Counted from the stretch's first letter, positions 1 to 7,840 are shown. The stretch is 33,081 bases of DNA from Pseudobutyrivibrio xylanivorans DSM 14809 (GCF_900141825.1 NZ_FQYQ01000027.1:1-33081), one strand, 5' to 3'. Made by a program: numbers and translations. Notes: generated by a model from the letters alone, not told the origin.

Positions 1-111
1 AGTCGTCAAATGTAGTTTTGATTGTAAATAATTGTAAAAAACTCAACTGAGGCGTTTTTGATGTTCTTTGCCGGAAGTTAGTTTTTCATTTGAGCTTTCA
101 TTATGCTTTCC

Positions 112-333
112 TTATGCTTTTGCAACCAGGCTTATAAGACCTACTATAATCAGAACTGGAAATGCGATATAAAGTAAACCACCAAAAACTAATCCAATAA
201 GAATTAATGGAAGGAATACAATATAAAGTAAGATTTTCATCAATCCCCAAGTTGCTCTAAAAGCAAATCCAATCATCTTTCCAAAAATCATAAAGAATAA
301 TACGAAAAATAATGCTGTAAACATATCATTCAC
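112..333 (-). CDS. small hydrophobic membrane protein, unknown function
   Basis: The 73-residue product is almost wholly hydrophobic, with two likely membrane spans (about residues 5-22 and 32-70, the second long enough for two passes). An AAGGAG ribosome site lies just upstream of the ATG, which supports real translation. It stands alone on the minus strand and is divergent from the XRE regulator. No catalytic motif is visible and I do not recognise a family. Bases 1-111 downstream hold nothing I can identify. Confidence 0.6.
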   Translation of the reverse strand: MNDMFTALFFVLFFMIFGKMIGFAFRATWGLMKILLYIVFLPLILIGLVFGGLLYIAFPVLIIVGLISLVAKA

Positions 334-472
334 TCCTTATCTAAAAACCGTTTATTATTTCTACCTGTTCAGGTTTTCTTTTATTGATTATATTCTAACT
401 CCCTATATCATAATATTATATCTTTATTACAGTAAATACTCATATTCTATTTCGCTGAATAAAAAAAATAGA

Positions 473-478
473 TATAAT
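473..478 (+). promoter_or_regulatory. probable -10 box of the XRE regulator gene
   Basis: A perfect TATAAT lies about 35 bases upstream of the ATG at 514, in a very AT-rich intergenic region. A -35 match is poor (TTCGCT with a 16-base spacer), so this is only a likely promoter. Confidence 0.35.
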
Positions 479-513
479 ATACCTAATATTTTTATGTGAT
501 TACGGAGGTTTGC

Positions 514-1023
514 ATGGGCAGAAAGTCAATTAGGGACGATAAGAATATATTTTTTGAAAGCAGAGAGGCTGCTGGTCTTACACGTGCACAAGCCAGTGAA
601 CTAATCGGCACAATCAGTGAAAGCCGTCTTGAAAAACTTGAAACAGGAAAAGCATCTATTTATCCTGAGGATGTTGTAGACATGGCAGCTGCATATAAAA
701 AGCCGGAGCTTTGCAATTACTATTGCACTCATGAGTGTCGCATTGGTAAAGAATCAGTTCCTGAGGTCAAAGTCTCTTCTCTTTCTGAAATTGTCCTTGG
801 TATGCTTTCTGCTTTAAACTCTTTGGATAAACAAAAGGATCGTCTCATTGAAATTACTGCTGATGGCATTGTTTCTGATGATGAGATTCCAGATTTCGTT
901 CATATTCAAAAACAGCTCAACCAAATCGATCACACTGTCGAAGCGCTCAAGCTGTGGGTTGCTAATACCATAAATTCTGGAAACATCAATGCAGATAGAC
1001 TCAAAGAGTATTCTGAAAAATAA
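514..1023 (+). CDS. XRE-family helix-turn-helix regulator with a cysteine cluster
   Basis: The N-terminal part (about residues 10-60) is a helix-turn-helix of the XRE type, with ARAQAS and a following recognition helix around SESRLEKLETG. It is followed by a short cluster of Cys and His residues (CNYYCTHEC) and a helical C-terminal half. I place the start at the ATG at 514 because GGAGG lies five bases before it; a reading frame from 496 would put this ribosome site inside the gene. It is single-cistron with its own terminator. The Cys cluster could bind metal, but that is inference. Target genes are not apparent. Confidence 0.8.
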   Translation: MGRKSIRDDKNIFFESREAAGLTRAQASELIGTISESRLEKLETGKASIYPEDVVDMAAAYKKPELCNYYCTHECRIGKESVPEVKVSSLSEIVLGMLSALNSLDKQKDRLIEITADGIVSDDEIPDFVHIQKQLNQIDHTVEALKLWVANTINSGNINADRLKEYSEK

Positions 1024-1039
1024 ACGCCTGTACATATTT

Positions 1040-1069
1040 AAAGAGGAGCAGAAATGCTCCTCTTTTTCT
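1040..1069 (+). terminator. rho-independent terminator of the XRE gene
   Basis: An 11-bp perfect stem (1040-1050 with 1055-1065) closes a GAAA tetraloop and is followed by a T-rich stretch, 17 bases after the stop codon of the XRE gene. Confidence 0.9.
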
Positions 1070-1073
1070 GGCT

Positions 1074-1129
1074 TTGTAAGTGTTGTTCTATATTTCCAAC
1101 CACCTCGTGAACAATGTCGTGCAACACTT
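1074..1129. repeat. 56-bp spaced repeat, copy C
   Basis: The left end is TTGTAAGTGTTGTTC, then exactly 25 variable bases, then a 16-base right end finishing GTGCAACACTT. The outer ends form an inverted repeat (AAGTGTTG / CAACACTT). The right end overlaps the stop codon of sfsA. Copies B and A have the same ends and the same 25-base spacer. Confidence 0.75.
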
Positions 1130-1778
1130 ATGAAATAATCTCCAATCCATCTTCCCAAACATTGCACGCCAGGCACAAAACCTCCACTCCTGCATCCCTT
1201 GCTTCCTGTAATGCTATTCCAAACTCTGGGTGGGTCTCTACATTAGGTCGTACCTCTGTTACGCCCTCTACCTGAATTACAAAAGCAACCATAGTTTTGA
1301 ATCCTCTATCTACAGCTTTAGCTAACTCACGTAGATGCTTAACTCCTCTTTCTGTAGGAGCATCTGGAAAATAGCCTGTGCCATCTTTTATCAGGGTACA
1401 CCCTTTAACCTCCAGAAGGTATTTTTCGTCACCCTTTTCCATGTAAAAATCTATTCTGGAATCTCCGTACTTATACTCTGGCTGGACGACCGAATAATCC
1501 TGTTTTAAAAGCCACTCCTTCACAACAGCATTTGGAGCTTGAGAATCAATATTTATTATTCCTATTGGCGTGTCTACCGCCACCAGATCATATGGAGTCT
1601 TACGTTCTGGATTACTAGCCTTCTCCAGATAAACAGTTCTTCCTGGAAGAAGGAGCTCCTTACATCTTCCTGTGTTCTTAACGTGGACTGTAATCTCTTT
1701 TCCTTCTAACTCTACCTGTGCTATGAACCTGTTTGGTCTGGATATAAATTTAGCGGTTATTATATTTGAGTACTTCAT
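1128..1778 (-). CDS. sfsA: DNA/RNA nuclease SfsA (sugar fermentation stimulation protein)
   Basis: The 216-residue product has the usual SfsA length and layout: an N-terminal OB-like part starting KYSNIITAKFISRPNRFIA and a C-terminal PD-(D/E)xK nuclease fold. Candidate catalytic residues are D110 (SRIDF) and E123-x-K125 (LEVKG). The strongly conserved segment GYFPDAPTERGVKHLREL is present. In E. coli the protein was first linked to maltose metabolism and nucleic-acid binding; its role in Firmicutes is not settled. The gene starts four bases after the stop of the ribbon-helix-helix gene with only a weak ribosome site, so translational coupling is likely. Confidence 0.93.
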   Translation of the reverse strand: MKYSNIITAKFISRPNRFIAQVELEGKEITVHVKNTGRCKELLLPGRTVYLEKASNPERKTPYDLVAVDTPIGIINIDSQAPNAVVKEWLLKQDYSVVQPEYKYGDSRIDFYMEKGDEKYLLEVKGCTLIKDGTGYFPDAPTERGVKHLRELAKAVDRGFKTMVAFVIQVEGVTEVRPNVETHPEFGIALQEARDAGVEVLCLACNVWEDGLEIIS

Positions 1779-1782
1779 AACT

Positions 1783-2280
1783 TTATTGATTTATAGCCTC
1801 TTGTAAGTGTTGTTCAACAATATTAAACATGCCATCTGGAGTATTGTACAACAGTTCTCTCTGTTCACTCTTTTTTGCATATATAACAGCTCTTCCAGGT
1901 CTTTTTGACTTATGCTGTGGTACATCAATCTTACCTTTATGAATCATAACATCCCATACCTGACCCTTCTTAACTGAGTCATGGAACATTTTTCCCAATC
2001 TTGCTCTAATCTGCTCAGGAGATTCTTTCTTCTCATGGCCAGATTTCATATTACCGATTTCTTTAAAGGTTGGAAGCTCCCATAAACTGAAATATCCACT
2101 TTGCTCTGACGCTTCCTGCTTCAAACAATCCAATGCAACAATATAATCAAACTCATCATCTCCATACTGCTTCTGTAGCTGACTGTATATCATATTGTTG
2201 ACTGAAATCCCCTGTATATCAGCCTGATGCTTGATTTTGTCATACATCTCCTGATTAATAGATAAATTAACTCTTGGCAT
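1783..2280 (-). CDS. ribbon-helix-helix protein with DUF1413-like C-terminal domain
   Basis: Residues 1-40 (PRVNLSINQEMYDKIKHQAD, then GISVNNMIYSQLQ) have the beta-strand plus two-helix pattern of a CopG/Arc-type ribbon-helix-helix DNA-binding domain. The C-terminal part (RARLGKMFHDSVKKGQVWDV and following) resembles DUF1413, a small Firmicute domain of unknown role; I hold that match with moderate confidence. The ribosome site GGGGGAG is good. One copy of the 56-bp repeat lies directly upstream and another lies within the last codons, ahead of sfsA, which suggests that this protein, a likely dimeric DNA binder, could bind them; that is inference. Confidence 0.7.
   Translation of the reverse strand: MPRVNLSINQEMYDKIKHQADIQGISVNNMIYSQLQKQYGDDEFDYIVALDCLKQEASEQSGYFSLWELPTFKEIGNMKSGHEKKESPEQIRARLGKMFHDSVKKGQVWDVMIHKGKIDVPQHKSKRPGRAVIYAKKSEQRELLYNTPDGMFNIVEQHLQEAINQ
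1801..1856. repeat. 56-bp spaced repeat, copy B, inside the ribbon-helix-helix gene
   Basis: TTGTAAGTGTTGTTC is followed after exactly 25 bases by a 16-base end (GTATTGTACAACAGTT) that matches copy A at 13 of 16 positions. It lies in the last 25 codons of the ribbon-helix-helix gene and about 25 bases before the sfsA start. Confidence 0.6.
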
Positions 2281-2295
2281 TGTAAACTCCCCCTT

Positions 2296-2351
2296 TTGTA
2301 AGTATTGTTCGACAGTATTTCTGTCTTATATACGAGTGTTGTGCAACACTT
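2296..2351. repeat. 56-bp spaced repeat, copy A, upstream of the ribbon-helix-helix gene
   Basis: TTGTAAGTATTGTTC, a 25-base spacer, then GTGTTGTGCAACACTT, whose own halves GTGTTG and CAACAC are inverted. It fills the gap between the DUF1294 stop and the ribosome site of the ribbon-helix-helix gene, a natural operator position. Confidence 0.75.
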
Positions 2352-2352
2352 T

Positions 2353-2622
2353 CTATCCCAGATACATTTTACTGTATATAACCCATCCTATTACCACATG
2401 TGCCACTAATATTGCTGGCATTCCAATTACAAAATACCAATGTTTTGTCTTGTGACGGAAAAGGTACATTCCCAGAAAAGTACCAACGCTTCCACCTATG
2501 GCACTGACTAAAAAAAGAGTCTTCTCTGGAATTCTCCACTCATTTTTGATGGCCTTCTTTTTATCAAGCCCCATAACTGCCAATCCCAAAGCGTTGATAA
2601 TAACTAAATAATTAATAATCAT
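2353..2622 (-). CDS. DUF1294 membrane protein
   Basis: The 89-residue product carries the DUF1294 signature: MGLDKKKAIKNEWRIPE, then GGSVGTFLGMYLFRHKT. Three hydrophobic spans are visible (about residues 1-17, 37-55 and 63-83). DUF1294 proteins are small integral membrane proteins of unknown function, sometimes fused to cold-shock domains. It is the first gene of a minus-strand run with the ribbon-helix-helix gene and sfsA. Confidence 0.85.
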   Translation of the reverse strand: MIINYLVIINALGLAVMGLDKKKAIKNEWRIPEKTLFLVSAIGGSVGTFLGMYLFRHKTKHWYFVIGMPAILVAHVVIGWVIYSKMYLG

Positions 2623-2635
2623 ATTCCCTATTCTC

Positions 2636-2681
2636 CCATAAAAAAATACTACCTAAAATATATCATTTTTAGGTAGTATTT
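2636..2681 (-). terminator. rho-independent terminator of the SPFH operon
   Basis: A 15-bp perfect stem (2644-2658 with 2667-2681) with an 8-base loop is followed on the minus strand by a run of T. It lies just beyond the stop of the last SPFH-operon gene and insulates DUF1294. Confidence 0.88.
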
Positions 2682-2712
2682 CATATCATTTCTGTCTTTA
2701 TCCTGTATATTT

Positions 2713-3351
2713 TTAGCTTGCTGACATTGGTGTATCACAATACTCACAGCATGATGTAGAACCCTTGATTACAAGCTTTGTAGCTCCACATCCTGGACAA
2801 GTGCATGTTACTTCTTCTTGTCCTAAGATACTATTTCTCTCAGGAATCTGAGTTGACTCTATAAGTGTGATTACACGATTTGGCTCATCAATAGAGATGT
2901 TCTTTAATACGCCAACAGTCTGAAGATATTTAAGCTCTCTAACAGCCTTGTCATAAGAAATGCTACAAACACCTGCGATGTTATCTATGCTTCCCTCACG
3001 CTGGTTTACAATAAGATCAATGTACTTCTTGTTTCTCTCAGCTTTGTCTACTAATGTCTTTGAATAGTAAAGAAGTGCTCCACCACCGATGATCATTAAT
3101 ATGCCCCATACAGTAGAGCTTTTAATCTGAAATATACCAAGAACAATAAGACCTGCACCAGCAAGTATATATTTTCTCTTATCAGTTGAACCAATAAACA
3201 TTGCATTTTTTCTACCAGCATTTCGTAAAATCAGAAGGGCAATTCCTGCTGGCCAGAAAACGATAAACATAATTACTATGAACCAAATTGATAAATACCA
3301 TTTATTTTTATCGGCTCCATACTTGTCAATTATTTCCATTATTTCTTCCAT
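2713..3351 (-). CDS. membrane protein with winged-helix-like segment and C-terminal zinc ribbon
   Basis: The 212-residue product has two or three membrane spans (about residues 19-42 and 62-98), then a cytoplasmic part (about 105-165) whose pattern resembles a small winged helix or PCI-like fold, and a C-terminal zinc ribbon formed by CPGC and CEYC near residues 187-207. It is the last gene of the SPFH operon. In B. subtilis, YdjG is a membrane protein with a zinc ribbon that helps anchor the SPFH protein YdjI; the parts here match that arrangement, though I infer this from architecture and neighbours, not close sequence identity. Confidence 0.65.
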   Translation of the reverse strand: MEEIMEIIDKYGADKNKWYLSIWFIVIMFIVFWPAGIALLILRNAGRKNAMFIGSTDKRKYILAGAGLIVLGIFQIKSSTVWGILMIIGGGALLYYSKTLVDKAERNKKYIDLIVNQREGSIDNIAGVCSISYDKAVRELKYLQTVGVLKNISIDEPNRVITLIESTQIPERNSILGQEEVTCTCPGCGATKLVIKGSTSCCEYCDTPMSAS

Positions 3352-3376
3352 AACTTTATCCTCTTTTCATATATCT

Positions 3377-4057
3377 TTAGAAAGGTCTTCTTGCTGTTAA
3401 TTTGCTTTTTCTTTCATCTGAAAGCTCTTCAATTCTCTTGCAAAGCTTCTCTACTTTTTCTTCATCCTTACCAGAAATTGCAGTCTTTAACTCCTCGATA
3501 GCCTCAGTGATACTATTTTCAATATCAAATACCTGCTCACTGCTTGCCACCTGTCCGCTTGCAAGTGAATCGTAAGCATGCATTACCATCTTTCTCTGTG
3601 GATGTGAATACTCCATCTTTGAAGCTGCACTCTTCATGTTATCAAGAATGTACTTAAAGTTCATAAGGTCTGTTGTTCTTGTAGCCTGCTGCTCATTTAC
3701 ATGTGAACCGTGCATAGATACAACTAAATATGCCACTAAGTACAACGCAAAGATAACAAACTGAAGGAAAAATGCTCTTGCAGGAATTAACCATAAAACT
3801 TTGATTGAAAGTAATCCTGCGATAAATGCTACTACAAAATAAAAACCTGTTACTGCAGAAATTTCATATGCATGAAGAATCTGCTTTTTATTAACGTGAA
3901 TGACCCCAACATAAGCTGTGATAAGAGCTGCCATCATCATAAATGCGTAGCTAATCCAGAATGTGTGTGTGAAGGTTTTATTAAATAAGAACAGACCTAC
4001 ATTAGCCACTACAATGATTATTGCCGCTACAATACCCTTCATAAAGGTTCTACTCAT
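3377..4057 (-). CDS. four-span membrane protein with cytoplasmic coiled tail, YdjH-like
   Basis: Four hydrophobic segments are visible (about residues 8-24, 33-53, 68-88 and 94-114). The remaining half is charged and helical, ending in a heptad-like stretch around EELKTAISGKDEEKVEKLCK. A clean AAGGAG ribosome site precedes the start. It sits 24 bases after the SPFH gene and 25 before the zinc-ribbon membrane gene. Context suggests a membrane anchor for the SPFH protein; no enzymatic motif is visible. Confidence 0.6.
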   Translation of the reverse strand: MSRTFMKGIVAAIIIVVANVGLFLFNKTFTHTFWISYAFMMMAALITAYVGVIHVNKKQILHAYEISAVTGFYFVVAFIAGLLSIKVLWLIPARAFFLQFVIFALYLVAYLVVSMHGSHVNEQQATRTTDLMNFKYILDNMKSAASKMEYSHPQRKMVMHAYDSLASGQVASSEQVFDIENSITEAIEELKTAISGKDEEKVEKLCKRIEELSDERKSKLTARRPF

Positions 4058-4081
4058 AACTAATTCTCCTTATTCCCAATA

Positions 4082-5368
4082 CTAGTCGTTTTTAGTTCCG
4101 CACTCACCGCAGAATACCTGACCTGCTGCAAGCTCAGCACCACAAGACTTACATGTCTTTATTTCTGAAACTGGTGTACCGCACTGGCCACAGAACTTCA
4201 TTCCTGGAGCAAGTTCAGCTCCGCAGTTCTTGCAGATTTCCTTCTTTGGCTCCATTGGATTTCCGCAGTTGATGCAGAATTTGCTTCCAGCTGGTACTGC
4301 AGAATTACAATTTGGGCAGATTAACTTTGAAGTTCCAGTAGCGGCTCCACCATTAAGTGGACCTGCACCTTCACCACCGTTCATCAATGCTCCAACCATT
4401 GTTCCCATGGCATTACCCATAGCAAGACCCATACCTGCACCTACGAATGCTCCGCCTGTGCCGTTGTTGTTAGCTGCAGCTTTGATTGCATCAGCATATT
4501 CCTGTCTCGCCCATCCATTGTTACCATCCTGGTCGCGGATAGTCATGCGCTCATAATCAGCCTGTGCCATCTGTCCTGAAACATAACGGTCAGCTTCTGA
4601 TGATTCACGTCTAAGGTTGAAGTTAAGTCTCTCGTCTGCTGCAAGCTGCTCACGATCAAACATCTTCTCCTGACGCTTAATTCTAAGCTCTCTGATTCTT
4701 GCCATACATGGGTCATTCTCAGGAACCTCGATGCTCTCGATGTAGAAGTTCTCAAGCTCCATACCGTACTCATCAAGAATATCGTTAAGTACTGGAAGCA
4801 TGTCATCAGCTAATGCTTTCTTCTTATTGCATGTAACAAGAACTTCATCTTCCTTTGAAACTAAGTAATCTGCAAGACCATCTGTAATGTGCTGAATGAA
4901 AGCAGTCTTGAAATTCTTGATGATATCCTGCTCTACGGCACTTGCACTTGCTCCTACAAACTTAAGGAAAAACTTCTTAGAATCTTTTACAACAACAGAA
5001 TATGAACCACGTGCCTGAACGTGTACCTCAATTCCCCAAACAGGATCAATTACTCTGATTGGAGTACCTGTACCCCACTTGAGCTCAAGATGATGTGCTT
5101 TGTTGATGTAATAGACTTTACAGTTGTAGGCACTAACGCCTCCAGAAACCAGTTTTGAAACAAACTTGGTTAAGAATGGATAGTTCTCAGTTGTAAGTGT
5201 GTACTTACCTGGTCCGAAAACCTCCTCGATGACGCCGTCTTTCATAAACAGCGCTTCTTCATACTCCGCTACAATCAGCTGCGATCCTATATTAAAATCC
5301 TCATAGGATACTTTTGAGCACAGCGAGTTGCCCATCGAAGTATTTTTAATAACTGACATTATTGGCAT
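4082..5368 (-). CDS. SPFH-domain protein with three C-terminal double-Cys zinc ribbons, YdjI-like
   Basis: Residues about 30-245 form an SPFH (band 7) domain of the virion-core/YdjI type, including FGPGKYTLTTENYPF and the segment ending ESIEVPENDP. A charged coiled region follows, then a Gly/Ala-rich linker (about 295-345), then three tandem zinc ribbons, each CxxC, 11-13 residues, CxxC: CPNC/CINC, CKNC/CGQC, CKSC/CGEC. SPFH proteins oligomerise at membranes. In B. subtilis YdjI works with YdjG and YdjH in envelope-stress and PspA localisation. No PspA homologue (YdjF) is in this operon. The start is set by GGGAGG eight bases before the ATG. Confidence 0.88.
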   Translation of the reverse strand: MPIMSVIKNTSMGNSLCSKVSYEDFNIGSQLIVAEYEEALFMKDGVIEEVFGPGKYTLTTENYPFLTKFVSKLVSGGVSAYNCKVYYINKAHHLELKWGTGTPIRVIDPVWGIEVHVQARGSYSVVVKDSKKFFLKFVGASASAVEQDIIKNFKTAFIQHITDGLADYLVSKEDEVLVTCNKKKALADDMLPVLNDILDEYGMELENFYIESIEVPENDPCMARIRELRIKRQEKMFDREQLAADERLNFNLRRESSEADRYVSGQMAQADYERMTIRDQDGNNGWARQEYADAIKAAANNNGTGGAFVGAGMGLAMGNAMGTMVGALMNGGEGAGPLNGGAATGTSKLICPNCNSAVPAGSKFCINCGNPMEPKKEICKNCGAELAPGMKFCGQCGTPVSEIKTCKSCGAELAAGQVFCGECGTKND

Positions 5369-5398
5369 AACAAAATCCTCCCGAAATCAACTTTGTTT

Positions 5399-5427
5399 AT
5401 TATACAATAACGGAAGTTTTTTGACTA
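5399..5427 (-). promoter_or_regulatory. promoter of the SPFH operon
   Basis: On the minus strand, TAGTCA and a perfect TATAAT are separated by 17 bases, and the -10 lies about 30 bases before the SPFH start codon. Spacing and -10 are ideal; the -35 is partial. Confidence 0.65.
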
Positions 5428-5452
5428 CTTTATTTTTGCTAACAAAAATTGT

Positions 5453-5486
5453 AAAAAAATAGCCAGGCTCTTTCGAACCTGACTCT
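5453..5486 (-). terminator. rho-independent terminator, near copy of the rpsR terminator
   Basis: A 7-bp stem (5461-5467 with 5478-5484, one G-U pair on the minus strand) is followed by seven T on the minus strand. A block of 28 bases from 5461 is identical to 9453-9480, the terminator left behind after the native rpsR end. It lies between the HEPN pseudogene and the SPFH promoter. Confidence 0.8.
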
Positions 5487-5525
5487 GTGAAGTCACATTA
5501 AACTGTGTATTTATTTTAAAAATTC

Positions 5526-5899
5526 TTATACTTCTTTTAGGATATCCCTCGCTGCTTCTACTTGACTTTCTGCCTCCTCTTTTAAGGCTATAAAAAAATC
5601 ATCATAATCACTTTTTTCTCTTTTTTGCTGTAGTCTAGCAAGTTTTCTTCCGGTATCTTTTGAGAACTTTTCTGTTGCTACATACTCCTTATTAAAGTAT
5701 GCTACCACATCCTTATGTCTCTTAAAATCCACCTCATTTAAAGTCAATACAGCTTTTGCCACATAAAAAATGCTGCATAACATGACCTGTTTATGGCATC
5801 CCTATAATGGCCGTTTTCTAAACAATCACATGCAACATCGAGAGTCTCTACAGCATTTTGGAATCTATATGAACTTAAATCCTTATTCTTATCCTGCAA
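5526..5899 (-). pseudogene. frameshifted HEPN-domain protein (toxin half of an MNT/HEPN pair)
   Basis: The two halves of a HEPN domain lie in different frames. The first starts at a TTG at 5899 behind GGAGG and reads DKNKDLSSYRFQNAVETLDV, then ENGHYRDAINRSCYAAF. The second reads YVAKAVLTLNEVDFKRH to the stop at 5526. The break is at a run of six T near 5770; seven T would join them as CYAAFFYVAKAVL. The total of 374 bases fits one lost base. The RNase motif Rx4HxY of HepT toxins is not seen, so this is the other HEPN lineage (UPF0332-like). A sequencing error in the homopolymer is possible. Confidence 0.78.
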
Positions 5900-6223
5900 G
5901 AACTATTCCCTCCTTTTTAACATTCCTATAATAAGGTAGGTTATCTGACCAATATAAGAAATGAGCACGATTTTTAATATTTACACTGATTGTAACTTCA
6001 TAAAAAAAGCATGTAGTCATAAGCAATATCAAATATCTCATTTTCAACTTTTTTTATTTCTCTGATCAGATAATGTTGTTAAAAGCATAATATCTATATC
6101 AGAATTATCTCTATTATCTCCCCTCGCGTAGGAACCATATAATATTACCTCAACAAAACTTTTACCCAAAACTAGCTTAACTCTTGAAACAAACTCATCA
6201 AGTATATTCTTATATTCAAGCAT
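5889..6223 (-). pseudogene. frameshifted minimal nucleotidyltransferase (MntA-like antitoxin)
   Basis: The start at 6223 has GGAGG seven bases upstream. Residues 30-44 contain GS, ten residues, DxD (G30 S31, D42, D44), the signature of MNT antitoxins that modify HEPN toxins by adding AMP. Frame zero stops after about 55 residues. The rest (KKVENEIFDIAYDYMLF, then YEVTISVNIKN to the stop at 5889) is recovered only by removing one base from a run of seven A near 6048 and one from a run of seven T near 6005; 335 bases then become 333. The last codons overlap the HEPN start, as in intact pairs. Confidence 0.78.
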
Positions 6224-6321
6224 GGTCTGTCCTCCATATGCTTTAAATATATATATAAATAATATATCATATTCTTAAGGTTATTTGACCTTTTTTAGAA
6301 ACCGAAAATTTGGAGGTCGAA

Positions 6322-6639
6322 ATGCAGGAAAATTACGGAGACAAAATTAAAGCGTACAGACTAAATATGGGGCTAACCCAAAATCAAGTAGCTTCTGAAC
6401 TGAAAGTTACACCTGGCTATATAAGTAACGTTGAAAATGGCCGCACTGCCATGTCGCTCAGATTATTGATTTATTATGCAAAACTCATGGGTATTTCCTT
6501 GGATGCCTTAGTCGGTAAACTTGAGCCTGATTACAAACAAAATGCTATAAATCGTGAACTTTTAGAAGAGATTTCTAAAATGCCACTGGATGCACAAGAC
6601 AAACTTCTAAAAACATTAAAGCTGTGGAATAATAATTAA
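6322..6639 (+). CDS. XRE-family helix-turn-helix regulator
   Basis: The 105-residue product is a compact XRE protein: helix-turn-helix at about residues 8-62 (KIKAYRLNMGLTQNQVASEL, then GYISNVENGR), then a short helical tail. I place the start at the ATG at 6322 because GGAGG ends five bases before it; the TTG at 6310 would overlap that site. It is divergent from the broken MNT/HEPN pair and convergent with the next gene, 16 bases away. Its target may be the MNT/HEPN promoter region; that is inference. Confidence 0.85.
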   Translation: MQENYGDKIKAYRLNMGLTQNQVASELKVTPGYISNVENGRTAMSLRLLIYYAKLMGISLDALVGKLEPDYKQNAINRELLEEISKMPLDAQDKLLKTLKLWNNN

Positions 6640-6655
6640 TTCTACCGCAATAGAA

Positions 6656-7732
6656 CTAGGCATATAATATCTTTTCATACAGTTTCTGCAATTGTTTTAC
6701 CTTTTTATCTCTGTTATCATCTTTCATAGATTGTGGGCATAACTTTTCTATCAATGAGATAATCTCTATAACCAATTTATTATCAGTATATTCATTGAAT
6801 ATCCCTACTAGGTCAATATTTAATAACATTATGTATATTTTTATAGCTTGTAAAACAATTTTGACCTGCTTCCCCTTAAGCATGGCATTGGTAATTACTG
6901 CTCCATCAATTATCTCACTACTACAATTTGTTTCACCTAAATTCCCCGATAATAATGGTGGCCTAAAATCAACTGTATGTCCACCTTCAGGATTTCTGCA
7001 CCATGCAGCACTGTATCTCAAATATTGTTGGATATCATAAGCATTTTTTGCTCTAATATCCGTATCTTTTGAAAATATACCTAAGCTTCCATTTAACTCC
7101 CAATTAGCAATATCAGTATCTTTAAATAAAATACTTCTAGCAGCTGTGTATAAATGCCTACGTGTAAATTCTAAATAATTGAACTCATAGTAATCATTTA
7201 TCAACATACAAAGATTTCGATCAATCATATTGTACTGTCCAATAAACATTCTGGAATAAAAATCCAGAGCGTCTATAGCATTGCTACAATCTTCATCATT
7301 AAACTCATATTCAATCCCATCTGCAGAATGATTTATTATTTTTTCTATATTATGAAATGAAATAATGACTATACTATCGTTTGGGATATACTCAATTCCC
7401 TTTTCTGTTTTACACTGTAAATCTTCCCCTGAATTATTAACAATATAGATATAATCTATCCAATTATTTTGTATATCATAACTCATATCAGGTTTATAAC
7501 CAAAAATCATTGTATCTTCATAATCATAGTCCATATCTTTGAAATACTTACAATGGAAGCCTTTTACAAAATCATAAAATAAGTCTTCCGTCCAATTACG
7601 ACTGTATTTAAAGAAAGCTATTATCTCATCACCATGTCCTTTGTAATCATTCGGGTACATATCAAAGCTGTATGTTCCAGTCTCATGAAACACTTTATCT
7701 GATCCTATATATATTATTATTCCTTGTGTCAT
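6656..7732 (-). CDS. unrecognised 358-residue protein
   Basis: I do not recognise this protein. It is rich in Asn, Asp, Ile and Tyr, without signal peptide or clear membrane segment. The N-terminal third contains many aromatic residues (for example FFKYSRNWTEDLFYDFV), the middle carries FYSRMFIGQYNMIDRN, and the C-terminus is helical and basic. GGAGG precedes the ATG at good distance, so translation is credible. It lies alone between an XRE regulator and an AAA ATPase in an accessory island. The very AT-rich base composition hints at horizontal origin. Confidence 0.6.
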   Translation of the reverse strand: MTQGIIIYIGSDKVFHETGTYSFDMYPNDYKGHGDEIIAFFKYSRNWTEDLFYDFVKGFHCKYFKDMDYDYEDTMIFGYKPDMSYDIQNNWIDYIYIVNNSGEDLQCKTEKGIEYIPNDSIVIISFHNIEKIINHSADGIEYEFNDEDCSNAIDALDFYSRMFIGQYNMIDRNLCMLINDYYEFNYLEFTRRHLYTAARSILFKDTDIANWELNGSLGIFSKDTDIRAKNAYDIQQYLRYSAAWCRNPEGGHTVDFRPPLLSGNLGETNCSSEIIDGAVITNAMLKGKQVKIVLQAIKIYIMLLNIDLVGIFNEYTDNKLVIEIISLIEKLCPQSMKDDNRDKKVKQLQKLYEKILYA

Positions 7733-7811
7733 AAATCCTCCATATATTGTATTAGTATAGATTATATACTAAAACAATATATAATTCCATTCAACACTTT
7801 TTAATAATATA

Positions 7812-7840
7812 AAATGAAGAGCATTACCTTAGTAATGCTC
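7812..7840 (-). terminator. possible terminator downstream of the AAA ATPase gene
   Basis: A perfect 9-bp stem (7819-7827 with 7832-7840) with a 4-base loop is followed on the minus strand by a moderately T-rich stretch. It overlaps the end of a 35-codon reading frame. Confidence 0.5.

Noticed and set aside
1-111. Possible terminator at CTCAACTGAG followed by TTTTT
   Set aside because: The stem is only four base pairs, too weak to call.
814-1176. Minus-strand frame of 120 codons overlapping the XRE gene
   Set aside because: It runs antisense through the XRE gene and across its terminator, overlaps sfsA and has no ribosome site.
7786-7800. A fourth copy of the 56-bp repeat near CAACACTTT
   Set aside because: The matching left end is absent at the required distance.
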